Both the position numbers and the translations under genes were made by a program. From the NCBI GenBank assembly GCA_001632435.1, contig KV423948.1:62001-126000 (forward strand): a DNA stretch of 64,000 nucleotides. Direction: 5' to 3'. Source of the DNA: Calocera cornea HHB12733. Its lineage: Eukaryota > Basidiomycota > Dacrymycetes > Dacrymycetales > Dacrymycetaceae. Positions 48,801-60,591 of the stretch are shown here, piece by piece. The stretch's first letter is position 1. Each line of letters starts with the position of its first letter. Under the pieces are notes generated by a model. That model was not told where the DNA came from. It saw only the letters and a list, made by a program, of their open reading frames with translations, and did no database searches.

Positions 48801-49663
48801 ATCACCGAGATGAGACCTGCTTAGCCGTCTCTTAGAAGGACCTGATTGTGGACAATATGATCCGAGAGCGCGTTTCTCGTACCGGAACTATTCGACCACT
48901 CGAGCCACCAGAAGATCTGGGAGCTCTGAAGGTGCCTCTCGACGAGATCGGTGTTATCAAAGAAAATGCGGCCAAGCGGTACCTGCATGGGCAGGCTCTT
49001 TGGGACAAGAAGTTCGCTTCGACAGTCCGTGCTGTAGAGAAGGATCGGATCAAGCATCTTAAAAAGGCACGAAAGGACGCTGATCGGCGTGCATCGATGT
49101 ATATCACTGGCAAGCGCAATCACCGGACGTTGACCGACGAGGACGCCAGCTGGGGCTGGAGTTGGGCGCTCGACGGAGAAGAGCCACCGCCCAGTAGCAT
49201 CGTTGCGCGACGTGACACACATGAAGCGAGGAGACTTGCTCAGATTGCGGACAAGTCGTGGCAGGAGGATACGGAAGACGACAAGTGGGCCGGGAACAGG
49301 CTCTGGACTCAACTGGCCGATTGGCTCACGGGTCCAGGCGACAAGGAGGGTTCTAGCAGCGAGCCATTTGGGGAAGATGAGTCCAACAAGGCACTGGATG
49401 GTCTGCGCCGGAGGGGCACTATTGCATCAACGAATGGACGAGAGCTCCGTCTGAACGCTCACGACAGAGCAGAGGGCTCCAAGCCAGAGGCGTCGCAGGA
49501 GCATCCCTCTACCGAGCATAAGCGGAAATCGACGCTCAACCCGTTCTCAAAAGCGAGCGGCTCCGAAGAGCGAGGCACACAAGAGCGCAAATCTACCCTG
49601 GACATCTTCCGTCATCTGCATCGCAGAAAAGGAGCCACCGTCGGCGGCTATACTTCCTCCTGA
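45831..49663 (+). CDS. Very long HSL-type alpha/beta hydrolase with large disordered insertions
   Basis: Predicted 1146 aa; exons 45831-46009, 46074-46551, 46612-46744, 46802-47648, 47705-47870, 47924-47944 (21-nt micro-exon), 47997-48785, 48836-49663. Hormone-sensitive-lipase-type features: oxyanion motif YLHGGGYYF (about 212), VDYRLAPQYPFP, nucleophile Ser in FGGDSAGGGL (about 290), SPWCDL, Asp in IASDKEVLRDE and His in YDDTSHVLPL. Between SPWCDL and the Asp lies a charged, Ser/Pro-rich insertion of about 190 residues. Behind the catalytic His come a further 500 or so low-complexity residues with conserved islands (DLIVDNMIRERVSRTGTIRP, DASWGWSWALDGEEPP). Likely a lipase or esterase attached to membranes or lipid droplets; substrate unknown. 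Confidence 0.82.
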
Positions 49664-49765
49664 TCATCCAGTTGCGATTTTTAGTCCCATCTCTGTAGCT
49701 ATAATCGGATGTATTATCCCACATCTCCTGTCCATGTAGCTATTACCATTTCCCCGTTCGCTACG

Positions 49766-51942
49766 CTAGATTGCAGGACTTAACCCCTCCCAGTGGACCA
49801 CCCACGAGCCATCGTGTGGGAAGCCAGGAGCATTGCTATTTGGTGCGCCGTCCCAACCTGCAGCCATGAATGCGATCGCGTACAACAGACCACCCGCCCC
49901 CGGCCAGTACGGTGTAGGTACCTTCACCCCGCCTGTAGGCATGCCTGCATCGTCGAATGCAAAGAGATCATCCAATAGCCAGTCGACTGCCTTGCTGGGG
50001 TTGCCGAGGCGCGCTGCATTCATTGCGAGCATGGGGAAATCCCATCCCCAACAGTCGGTAATGTTCCACTGAGCCCACACCGTGTCCGTCGTCTGCTGCA
50101 TGATGGCCATGTCGACTTTTGGCGATGGCGGCATCCACCCGTACAGCCCGACGAGCTCGGGGTGGTCCATCTTGTATTCTTGAACAGCCCACATGTCACC
50201 GATGCCCTCGTAGATAACATACGTACCGTTGAACTCCGGCAGCGGAGCGAGGTTGTCCGCCACTTGCCCCCAGGTATCGGGCGGGGTTTGCCCCTGACGG
50301 GTCAGCCAAGTCCGTGCAGCCTCAAACCCCCAATGCCAATACACGAGCTCGAATGCGGTGTTCAACGTCGAGTTGGGAGGTGTGTTCTCCGAGACGGGGT
50401 AGAGTGGCGGGCCAAGATCGTACACGCTCGTGCTCTGATTCCACCAAGAATAGTCAGCCATGAAGTCGGCGGTGCTTGTCACGATCGCGTTCCACTTCTC
50501 GAGCGTGTCGGCTGTGGGGTGGGCGCGATAGTCCAGCTCGGCGAAGAAGATTGGATGGCACTGCTGCCAAATCAATAGCGTGTTGATTTCGCCAGGTGCG
50601 GAGCGCCCACTCGGGTCCGTCATCTTTGGCCACCGAGCGCCGTTCGGGTTTGGATAGCCGTTCTGGATATGAGCACGCTGAATCGACGTCGGCAGGAAGT
50701 CGGAGTACGTCGGTAGCGCACGATTCAGTATATCCCATTTGCCCCAGAGGGCCCAATGTGCCATGTGCCAGAAGAACATCTCCATGTGGAACTTGCCGTA
50801 CCATCCGTTGTTGGTCAGCCCGGACTAGCACTTTCTTGTCAATGATACAGATGGGTATTCACGACCGGAGTGCTCACTTCCTGTGGATTGTTGTTCCCAG
50901 CTTCGTTTACCATGAGATTAAACTGGCTCAGAATGATCCTCCTCTGTAGCTCCCATGCCCGTGGGTCGCTGCTCTCGGTGAGGACGTCCACGAAACCGTT
51001 GGTGCTCCAGTATTGTTCCCACCACAGTGTGCTATCGTCATGCACCGTCTTGGAATCCAGTGCTTGCGAGATCCACTGCGGAGTGTAGGTGACGCTGAAT
51101 TCGAAGGTGCCGCTTCCGCTCTGCGGATAGACGGAATATCGATGCGCTGCGGGCGAATCGCGTGTAATTGAGACGTTCGTCTCTGCGGGCCAGATGATGG
51201 TCGTAAAGTACGACGTTCCGTCCAATGTGTGGTTGATGCTTGCTAGGTTCCCAGATACCGACAGTGCAGTCGTATGGTTCCCAGTTTCATTCCAGATGCC
51301 GACGAGCGGCGCTGAGAACTTTTGCAGGCCGTTGTTGTACGGGAAGTCAAGGAAGATGCCCAGCCTGCCCTCTGCCACAAGGTCCGAGGTGATGCTTATA
51401 CCGACTGTGTCGTTCGTAGGGTGTACGCTGGTCTGAACCTTGACACTTTTCTCCTGATAAGTGAAGGTGCTCGTCATCACTCCAGTCCAGAGGTCGATCT
51501 CCTGTTTCTTCTCCGCCAGGTCGTCCTCGATCACTGCAGAGCCCTTCCATACCAAGCCGACTGCGCCTAGGTTCATCCGGTTTGGATTGGCGATCATCCA
51601 CTGGCTGATATCTGGAAGATTCGGGTCGGGCATGTCGTACGCGACTTCCTGATCATGCGTAGTCCAGTTCACTCCGTGGTAGTCGCTGGGTACCTGTCCA
51701 GGAGGGAGAGAGTCATTCTTCCATCCCCAGGAGGACATGATCGCATAGGGGATGAACGTCTGCAATCCCGTAACATCGGTGCCGAATGCGAAGTTGCCGT
51801 TCCCTACTTGCAGGGGTGTGACGAGGTTGGACGCGGTCCGCACGGGGTTGAACTGGCTGACGATGGACTTGCGGTCGATCGCTGCTCGTGCGGGAGACGC
51901 CATCAGCGCTGCGAGACCGAGGAGTAGGGAGGGCCAGAACAT
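49766..51942 (-). CDS. Secreted six-hairpin glycosidase-like protein
   Basis: Predicted 707 aa from exons 50878-51942 and 49766-50824. I chose the ATG at 51942 because it opens a standard signal peptide (MFWPSLLLGLAALMASPARA); in-frame ATGs at 52116, 52026 and 51999 would put a basic leader in front. The N-terminal half is a beta-sandwich-like region (PLQVGNGNFAFGTDVTGLQT). The C-terminal half has the (alpha/alpha)6-barrel pattern of six-hairpin glycosidases: GWYGKFHMEMFFWHMAHWAL, TLLIWQQCHPIFFAELDYRA, DCWGWDFPMLAMNAARL and GAGGLLYAIAFMAAGW. The Glu of FHMEMFFWH is a candidate catalytic residue by analogy with related GH65/GH95-type barrels. About ten N-glycosylation sites. Substrate unknown. 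Confidence 0.8.
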
Positions 51943-53008
51943 CTTCGTCAGGCGAAGTACGAACAACAAGGGACGAAGAAGTGTTCCTGGTAGGAGCATC
52001 GTTATGTACCTCTTCCTGGCTGGCATCCTCCTTCCCGTTGTAGGAGCTTCCCGCACATAGCTGCGGTCCGCCTTCGGTCCGGGCGCTCTTTCCAGTAAGA
52101 AAGAGAGCTCGCGCAACAGCGCCTGCTAAGTGAAGCAAGGTCAGCTGCAATAATGCACCGAATGCCCAGTCATCTGTGGAGCAAGTTTACCCCATTTGCT
52201 GGGAGAATGGAGAAGCACAAGTAGCGTGAGAGAAGCTGGGGCAGGAAGCGCGGGGAACGGGAGGAAATGACGCCCTTTGAATGGACATCACGTGGTTCAT
52301 GGATGAAATGATCCCGACCATCAGCAGCGGCCGGGGAAGCTTGTGCGTTTTCTCCATCCCCGCTGGGGAGTGCGCCGGACAAGAGATAGGCGCATTGAAA
52401 ATGCTTGTTCGAAGAATTCGTTTTGCACAAGGACCAGCTGTGCTGTGTATATGCTTGATTTCGACAGGAAGGACGGTCGCGTCGACTGCACGCAGGCTTA
52501 CGTATCTGACGGGGAGCGATCCGGTTGGTGGGCGGCAGAACGAGTGATGACGAGTCATAGCCGCTGCGATGGGACCGTGTAAGTACCTTTTCTCACTTGA
52601 CTGAAACAGTGCTGGATCGATGCAGCAACGAGTGCAGCTCGTCTTTTGGCCGCCAGTCAGTGAGTTACGGAAGCCCGTCTGCGAGCCAGACGACTTGCTG
52701 AGTCTCGCGAGCTGCAAGGAGGCGTCTCCAGGTATGCCGATGAAACGCGATAAGTACATTGGTGGATCTGCATATTATCTTAACCTATCTGACAGTACGT
52801 CCCTCAGAAGTGCCCGGCACCGGTGTTTCAGCCGCATGAGGTGCGTTAGCGGGCATGCAGTCTTCTTCGAAGCCAACTCGAAATCCGATCCTCTCAGAGA
52901 TACCCGCCAAATAGACGCCGTCTCTGTTCCCCTAACTACTATAAGATGTGGAAAACAAATATCGGTATTTCGGCGTCTGATCTCATCACTGCGCGGTGCC
53001 TGACCAAA
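51943..53008. other. Intergenic, about 1.07 kb
   Basis: Contains possible 5' extension of the glycosidase frame (to 52116) and the MEM3 promoter. A minus-strand frame at 52187-52759 has no family resemblance and is not called. Confidence 0.5.
52940..52946 (+). promoter_or_regulatory. TATA-like box of MEM3
   Basis: TATAAGA, 69 bp before the ATG at 53009; same heptamer as upstream of MEM1. Confidence 0.5.
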
Positions 53009-55006
53009 ATGGTCGGCCAATTTCAAGTTCCTCGCGCGAGCTACTCTGTATCGCGCGATCTTGGTCCGATATTCAGTCTTGCAACATGGATGATGTTTAC
53101 CGTCCTTGCTGCTGTTCTGATAGGTTCGTCAAATCATCAAGCTTACTCTGTTATCCTCCTGATTTTCCCTGGCGTGTCCTAGTGGTTTCTTGGGGAGCCT
53201 ACGGGTATGACACAATCAGCGTGTTCAGCAGCGATTTCAATGGTACACAAACGTCTTCCTGGGTATGCATGTCTTTTTACAGCAATCTCCCGTCCTAAAC
53301 CGGTTAATATCAGTGGTTCAATGGATGGGTCCCGGGACCACTCAGCTTCCTCCTGCCCGACTCCTCCTGCCAAGCCTACACCTACCGGTTGGGAGATTCG
53401 TTCCGGACGTCTACCCGGATCTTCACGTGGCAGATCGAGAATGTGAATCAAAACCGTACGCGCATTCTATCCTTGCTCCGCGTTCAAAATCTGATCTGCA
53501 GCAGAGGACGAAGATGGAAACTGGGAGTCAGGAGGGCTGTACACTGAGCTGCCGTATAGTAACGCTGGACTGGAATACTGCGATGTCGCGGATATTACTA
53601 TTACTGCCGATATGTTTCAACAGTCAGTGCAGCTGGATGTAAGCGACAAATACATCATTATCTATGTCTTCTGATGACCATGTTATGTCTGCTACAGACT
53701 CGGATCATGTGTACGTTACCTGTTCCAATCCTGGCGAAGACGACGGTGCTGGTCTCACCGTTCTTGGCTCGAGACACATACTCCAACAATCCATGGGTGA
53801 ATAGCAGTATAGGGATCAACGACATACTTGGCCTCGCAAATCCGCCCCAGGCCAACGTATCGCAAGCCGTGGATCTGCTGACTATCGACTTCTGGTATTA
53901 TATGTTTGCCTTACTCCAGGCGACCAACGGTACATCGCCCTCCGTCTTGGGCTCTCAGATTCTCTTTTATGGCGCGGGAGGAACAAATACTTGGTGTCCA
54001 GCTGCGTTCATTGGTCAACCGGGCTGGTGTACCTCGCAGGACGAGTTCAACCCACCTCAGTTCGAGTAGGTGTATGCTCTTACCGTGTGATCGCGCTCTC
54101 ATCCCGTAATCCAGCTTAGGTCCAGAGCAGCTTTACTTCCCCATTAGTACGGACAACATATCCCTCCTCCTTACAACGCCAAACAGTGAGGACTTCGAAG
54201 GGGCTTTCTGGAACAATTCCATTGCCACTCCGATCTCGAATCTCGTGCGAGTAATGCATTCCGCTGCACGCACGGACCTGGGCGGGTTCCGATCCAACAA
54301 TGTGTTCCTGAACAAAACCGCTTTGCACCAGCAGCTGGATGCATCAGTCGCGGTTGAGTGGTTAGGATCGACTTACTCCAATATTTTCAACGATAATTGT
54401 GGTCCGAATGTGTTCTGCGGCGCAAGTTCTCTCCTGGGAAATGAACCTGCCCTCCACAACTTCTCAGCCCTGCCGCTCAATGCCACTGGTCCAAGCATTA
54501 TTGAGACGACTTATCTCTGCAACCGCCAGGTACAGTAGTAGAGTCGATGTCGTTTGGAGACATCCAGCACTGATTCTTCTCCCAGACTCAGAAATCGGGG
54601 CTGGCCTTATTTTTTGCGATCACCTCCGGGACCTGGTCCAACTTCTTTGGTACGCTTCATTCAAACATTGTCTTTTGGCCCAGTTACCCATTTGATCGTC
54701 CCCATTACATAGCTGCCTATGGCCTTTGGATGTTTGCAAGTGCCTGGTACCTGAAGAGGAAGATGCCTGAGCGTAAGTGTCCATCTACTGTCTCAGTATC
54801 GCCTGCTTCGCTGACACGGATACATACCTCAAGCAAACTCTTGCGAAGGGCATCTGCAGCAATCACTATTACGAGGCCAAACTGCTGAGCCTGAGGACCC
54901 GACTCTGTCCGGAGCGCCGATAGCGCTTTACGGGGACAATATCAGGTACCGGCCGGTTCGATCGCAAGCGAAAGAAGCTTTCGAAGACGAGAGGGGAAGC
55001 GCCTAA
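53009..55006 (+). CDS. MEM3: uncharacterised two-TM ectodomain protein
   Basis: Predicted 516 aa; exons 53009-53123, 53183-53262, 53314-53455, 53505-53638, 53698-54065, 54115-54529, 54586-54649, 54713-54772, 54834-55006. Nine exons with lengths close or equal to MEM1 and MEM2 (for example 134, 64 and 60 nt for exons 4, 7 and 8). TM1 is LGPIFSLATWMMFTVLAAVLI; the ectodomain shows VSWGAYGYDTIS, EYCDVAD, RIMCTLPVPI, WCPAAFIGQPGWC, RTDLGGFRSNNVFLN and ETTYLCNRQ; TM2 has LFFAITSGTWSNFF and GLWMFASAWYLKRK. NSCEGHL follows, then a tail of only about 50 residues, the shortest of the family. Intact; function unknown. Confidence 0.8.
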
Positions 55007-55645
55007 CTGGGGCTGCCTGCCATCTCGACGCATGCTTCCGCTGCATGTTACTTCGGCTGGACTCGAATGTGCAGGGGTGTTACCCATCCGACCTTCGTGC
55101 TTGTCAAGTTGTCCATCGTCCTCCCGTCTCGATAGCTTTCTCCGCTGTGCCTCACATCTACAGTGCCAAATAACAGCGTGACTTACTTAACATGAGCCAA
55201 ATTGAAAGGCTCATTGCTCAGGAGATCATATACAGTACCACGTTTTCAGTCCCCGCCACAGAGTGCCGATGCCCTGAGAGGCTGAGCCTGGGCATTTACC
55301 GAATGCGTGCTGCCAGCAAGGGGCCCCAGACTCATACCGCAAAGCATACGCAACCTTGGCGCATTTAACATGCGAGGAGGCCTCATGTGTTTGGGCTGGG
55401 GCGCAGTGGGAGTCCGGAAGCACAGAATCTCCTCAGTCGCCTTCCTCTCTCCCTGTAAGGCAAACGAGCATGTATTCGGTGACCGCTGGCAGCATCCATG
55501 AAGTGCAGCAATCCCGGGTACTGCTTACAGATAGGCGCCTAAGGATCGGCCAGTCCAATATCTTATATAAGAGACTCTACAGACTATTGGCTCCTGCGTA
55601 CGTCCAGTGTCATTTTCTTGCTTTGTCCGTGACATCATACGCAGA
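55007..55645. other. Intergenic between MEM3 and MEM4
   Basis: About 640 bp; no gene. Contains the MEM4 TATA-like box. Confidence 0.55.
55564..55570 (+). promoter_or_regulatory. TATA-like box of MEM4
   Basis: TATATAA, 82 bp before the ATG at 55646. Confidence 0.5.
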
Positions 55646-57688
55646 ATGCTGGGCTGGATTCCACAGCTGACCTACCCGGTAACTAGGCGGTTTGGGACGA
55701 TCTTCAGCCTTATCACATGGCTTTTTCTTGGTGTACTTGCCGGTCTGTTGCTGGGTCAGTACATTCTGTTCCAACAAATGCTTGAGGCGTCCGCGTTGAA
55801 CCGTCTGGTTCAGTCATCTCGTCTGCCGCGTATGGCTACGAGACCATCAGTATTTCAACTACCGACTTTAACTATACGCAGACGTTGGTATGTCTCGGTT
55901 TGGCCCTTCGGGCAAGTCGCGGCAGGTCTCAAGCTCCATGTGTTAGTGGTTTGACAAGTATATTCCTCAAGCACTCAAACCTAAATCGTCCAGCACCTGC
56001 CAACCGTTCACTTATCGGGTCGGCGATTCCTTCCGCACATCCACTCGACTCTTCACTTGGGTAATTGCAAATGTAGACCAAACCCGTGCGTGATCCCACT
56101 ACTATCTGCGTCTGAATTTTCTCACCGGTCGCCAGAGGATGAGCAGGGCAACTGGGAAGCGGGGAGCTTATACACTGCACTGCCATACAGCAACGTGGAA
56201 ATGCAATACTGCGACGTAACCGACATCACAATCACTGTCGATCTCTATCAACGGATGACCCAGCTGGACGTGAGAGTTGAGCGTGTGCTGTTTTGTCAGT
56301 GACTGACCCGTATGAAGACTCGAATGATGTGCACCCTGCCTATCCCAATGTTGGCCACGACTACCGTGCTAGTCTCGCCCTTCCCCGGACGTGACACTTA
56401 CTCCAACATACCCTCAACCGGAGTTACCACCTATAATGCAAGCGTAAACAATATAATCCGAGTTCCACTGGCACAGTCGCCACAATCGAACGTGTCACTT
56501 GCCTTGGATTACCTGGGGCAAGACTTGATGGACTCCCTGTATGGTCTATTTGTATCCAGTAGTGAAGCGACTCCGACGGTTTACGGGATCCAAGCCATCT
56601 TTTCGGGCTCAGACAGGACCACTTGGTGTCCTATAGTGTTCATCGGGGAGCCAGGGTGGTGCCCCTCTCCAGACGAGTTCGAAGTACCTCAATATGAGTA
56701 CGTGCTTGGCTTGACGCCTGGCAATCGTTCGCTGAAGCTTCAGGACGGCAGCTTTGGTGCCCAGCAATTCAGTTTCTTGAAGAACCTGCAGCAAGAGTCG
56801 GTGTATGACCCATGGAATCCAGCCGTCGTCCCCTTCTCGTTCAACGGCTCCCTGAACAATATGATCAGAGCAATGCATTCGGCTGCCCGGGCAGATTTCG
56901 GCTCTGCACGGCCCAACAATATATTCCAGAATGCGAGCGCTCTGCAGCAGCAGCTTACTAGGACGGCCGCACTAACATTGAATGGAGCGGCATTGTCTTA
57001 TAACCTTGGTTGTAACACGAGTGTTCTCTGCGGTGCAGCGCAACTGCTTGGCTGGTCACCCAATCCTGGCGGCCAGTCTGGGTTTACCGGGTTACCTCTA
57101 ACTTCTACTGGACCAAGTATAATCGAGACGACGTATCTGTGCAATCGCCAGGTGTGCATACTATGCATGATTTTGGTTGCAAGCATTCAAATCTAATGCG
57201 CCCGTTATTTAGGCGCAAAAATCGGCAGCCGAGCTCTTCTTCTCGATCACATCCGGTACCTGGTCCAACTTATTTGGTAGGCTGACTCGCCGACAGCACT
57301 CTCTCGTTTTCCTCTGATCATGGGTCCCTTCAGCCGCATATGGTGCTTGGATGTTCATTAGTACTTGGTTCCTCAAGAAGAAAAGGACAGACCGTGAGTC
57401 TTTAAGCTCTTTCCAGCGATCGATCGTGCTCACATATGTGGTCCATAAGCCAACGTTTGCGAAGGGCACCTGGCCAGTAACAGTTCCGCCGTCCGCGTCA
57501 AACGTACCGTCTCTGAACAACCGCTGCTATCAACATCAAACCCAGCCAACAACAGCGACGCAGCGAGCTTTGATGCAAAGTCACAAGCTGATGTGACCGT
57601 TGACGAGGAGACGGGCAACAGTTATGAGCTGGGAGTAATACCAATCCTGCCTCGTGTTGGGAGCGCTCGTGGCTACAAACAGCTGTAG
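55646..57688 (+). CDS. MEM4: uncharacterised two-TM ectodomain protein
   Basis: Predicted 546 aa in eight exons: 55646-55742, 55814-55887, 55947-56085, 56136-56269, 56318-57151, 57213-57276, 57334-57393, 57450-57688. The MEM1-3 exons 5 and 6 are one exon here, so the intron after the WC..F(I/L)..PGWC region is missing and EYVLGLTPGNRS is read straight through. TM1 FGTIFSLITWLFLGVLAG; ectodomain with SSAAYGYETIS, QYCDVTD, RMMCTLPIPM, WCPIVFIGEPGWC, RADFGSARPNNIFQN and ETTYLCNRQ; TM2 LFFSITSGTWSNLF with AWMFISTWFLKKK; NVCEGHL; tail of about 80 residues ending RGYKQL. Tandem to MEM3, same strand. Function unknown. Confidence 0.8.
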
Positions 57689-57871
57689 ACCATACATCTC
57701 TATCTCGTATGGTATTTTCTCGCTCCGACTTCCCATATGCCATTTCTTTTGGACTGTCGTAGCGGCCCCTCTGCATGTATTGCGCCATTCATCAGGCATG
57801 CGTATTGTTTGCCCTGATAGAGACATCAGGTTACACGGCACTCTCATTCCTACGCGCGGGTCGATCACAGT

Positions 57872-59088
57872 TCAGGCCAGAGCAGTCACCCTCGCTACCA
57901 TACTATCCCCAACGTCTATCCTTAGCAAGTCACTGGGCGAGGTCTCCTGCTGCACGGCCCAGTCGTACGCCTCCGCAAGGATCGTGTCCGTCAGCGGTAT
58001 CGAGTGCCGCGCAAATACTCGTATCAGATTGCTGACCCGCGAGATGGCCGCTCTTGTCTCCATATCAATGTCCTTCGAAAAATCAGCACGCGATTGGACT
58101 GAGCCGCCGGAAGTATACGCACATCGTTCTTGTTGGAGTACACTGCCTCGGCGTCGAACCCCTCCTCTCCTTCTCTCTGGTTCTCCGCAACATGCTTCGC
58201 AATCCATATGTAGCCGTTCATCCCAAGAATGAGGTCAACGCCGCAAGGCAGTGAACAGAAGTGGGAGTTTCGGCGGCGGATGAGAACTGGTGACACAGTC
58301 ACGAGTTGGCCGTTACGTAGCTATCACCATCGTTAGAGCCCTTCTCAATATACCATGACGGACGGAACATACTTTTCCATATTTCAGTGACCGCGTGTGC
58401 AAACTCAACGCTCCATCCCCATGCATCGGCTGCACCTCAGCCACCAGCAAATCTCCTTCCTCAAAGAACTTGCGCATCTCGAGCTCATCACTCTCCAATT
58501 TTCGTCTCTGCAGCATATCATCAGATCATTGATGGATACATGTCGATACGGGCGCACCTGCACACCACCAGGAAGATTGACAGAGGAGAGCCTAAGAAGC
58601 GCGTCTTGATGACTGTTCACATCCACCTTCCACCTTGCAGCCTGAACCTCGGTGATCCTGCCGACTACCAGATCTCCAACCTCGCCATGATACCTGAAGC
58701 CGTAGGTTAGCTCATATCGGATGCAAGGAGACAAGGCACATACCTGGCGCGCAACGCTCGCACGGACACCAGCTTGTTCACCCTCTCCACCGTCCCGCTC
58801 AATGACGCCACCACATCATTGTCTTCCACAAACGTGCCATGTCCTCTGTATCATTTCGTCAGATCACTGTTCTCGTCTGCACTACATATCCACACACCTC
58901 ATGAACTGCGTCGCAGAAGTGATGATCTCTCCTGGTGAGGTGAGCTTCTGCACGCCCTCGTCGTCAAAGTCGTAGTCCAGGTCCATGGCATCCTCTCGTC
59001 TCCGCGCATCTCCAGAGCTACTTCCCCGCCATTTAGATGAAGATGCGACGGGGCCGAGGATCGTGAACATCGTCAGGTGAGATCGCAA
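57872..59088 (-). CDS. RRP4: Exosome RNA-binding cap subunit Rrp4
   Basis: Cap subunit of the RNA exosome, guiding RNA into the 3'-5' exonuclease channel in nucleus and cytosol. 320 aa; exons 58898-59088, 58744-58845, 58558-58693, 58373-58507, 58123-58320, 57872-58072. The N-terminal domain ([19 protein letters not shown]) leads into an S1 domain ([55 protein letters not shown]) and a KH-type domain around [14 protein letters not shown]. The order and the SLKYGKLRNG linker are diagnostic. Start at 59088, or at the in-frame ATG 18 bp downstream. It shares a 148-bp divergent promoter with GEP4. Confidence 0.93.
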
Positions 59089-59236
59089 TGCAGGTCAGTT
59101 ATGGAGCAAGAGTTTGCAGGAGCGCCCAACGTCAATTTGGTGCGTCGGGGTTGGCGGCAGGGTCCAAAATATCTAATCGCCGACAGCACGCTCTCTCGAG
59201 GTTCGCGCACATACCCTTCGACGAGCACGGCTCTCA

Positions 59237-60238
59237 ATGCCATTCCTCCATCATGCCGTCACCACACTGCGTATCATAACGAAGCCCTCGGTGGTTGTGC
59301 CCAATCTGACTGTACGATGTATGCGTTCTCTGTACTCTTGTCGTCCCGGCGTAGGCTGATATTCGCGTCACAGCTGTTGCGAATATCAACTTCAAGAAAC
59401 TGCGGGATGCTGGGTATGAGGGTGTCGTTATTGACAGAGACAATTGTCTCGTACGGTTTCTCGCTTCTTCCCAGGTGTATCTCCAACTGATGCGTGGGTA
59501 TAGACAAAACCTAGGCAGGACGATCTGGTCCCCTCACTCAAGGTGCGCATCGCACTGTCTACCTCACAGCACTGGCTGAACGAACCTACAGGATGCATGG
59601 GCAGACTGCCACAAGGCGTTTGGCCCCGACCGCATCCTCATCGTGAGCAATTCAGCCGGCACCTCAAAGGACGCGTCCTTCCTTCAGGTACGCATCTAGC
59701 CACCCGGGCCCATGCTCTTTGCTCAAGCTTTACGCAGGCCGAAGCCCTAACACGTAATCTCGGTGCTCCCGTTCTGCTGCACGAGGCACCGAAGCCGTGG
59801 GTCGTCAAGCCTATCTTGCATTACTTTGCCGATCTCCCGCCTTTATCGGCCCCGTCGGCAGCGGCGCAGCCAAAGCTTGAAGCAGAGCCGGCGACACCTC
59901 GGAAGCCGATCCCACCACGATTACTCGTGATCGGCGACAGAATATCAACAGACATCCTCCTAGGGAGCCGACTGCAAGGCTCCTTCAGTATCTGGACGAA
60001 GAAGGTCTGGCAGGAGGAGAGTTTCGGGGTCAGAGTCGCTCGATTGCTCGAGGACGGGGTGCTATTTGGGGTGACGAGATGGCGGGTATGGCGCAGGAAG
60101 CGGCGAGGGCTGGAGCCGGAGGTGGATACTGCACAGGTATTCGTGAAGAACGAGCCCGTAGTGGAGGAGCCGGCAGAGTCAACGTGGTGGAACTCGATCG
60201 TATCGCGCGTTCGAGGCCTGCTCCCCAAAGCCACCTGA
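59237..60238 (+). CDS. GEP4: Mitochondrial phosphatidylglycerophosphatase
   Basis: HAD-family phosphatase that dephosphorylates phosphatidylglycerol phosphate in cardiolipin synthesis, on the matrix side of the inner membrane. 264 aa from exons 59237-59318, 59374-59450, 59504-59542, 59592-59687 and 59738-60238. The start MPFLHHAVTTLRIITKPSVV was found only by splicing. Motifs: PNLTV, GYEGVVIDRDNCL (HAD motif I DxDN), ILIVSNSAGTSKD (motif II Ser/Asn), LLVIGDRISTDILLGSRL (motif IV) and FSIWTKK. An insertion of about 20 residues (SAPSAAAQPKLEAEPATPRK) precedes motif IV, and the C-terminal extension of about 70 residues is long compared with yeast. Confident assignment. Confidence 0.88.
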
Positions 60239-60591
60239 TACATCCCTCTGCTCAATGCATTCTATCAACCCAACCCGAGTCGTTTCCGGAGCCCACAAGC
60301 TCTACTGCAGCACGAGGAGCGCGTATTGATAGGCACTACCCTTTGCCCGAAACCGCTCGATTTGCTAACACGCGAAGCACTCGGAGGACCGCCCCTCGCG
60401 CATTATCAGTCGCGTCGCCACATGGCCGTTTCGGTGCTGTCCGATCCCTTATCTTGTGCCCGGCTGCCCCACATTTCTTGGGTCCACCATGCACATCGTA
60501 TATAGCACACCGACGCCAGCCAGTGCTTGCACGCTGTCGGCTCTGTTTCTGACAGGTTTGGATACACCATAGACTTAGACGGCCATCTGCG
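60239..60591. other. Intergenic, promoter of the ureohydrolase
   Basis: About 350 bp with a TATA-like box; nothing else. Confidence 0.5.
60499..60505 (+). promoter_or_regulatory. TATA-like box
   Basis: TATATAG, 93 bp before the ATG at 60592. Confidence 0.4.

Noticed and set aside
52187..52759. 190-codon minus-strand open frame
   Set aside because: No recognisable domain, odd composition, and it overlaps the MEM3 promoter side; likely chance.
54066..54068. Stop codon in MEM3 after QFE
   Set aside because: The TAG lies inside a GTAGGT...CCAG intron; spliced exons stay open.
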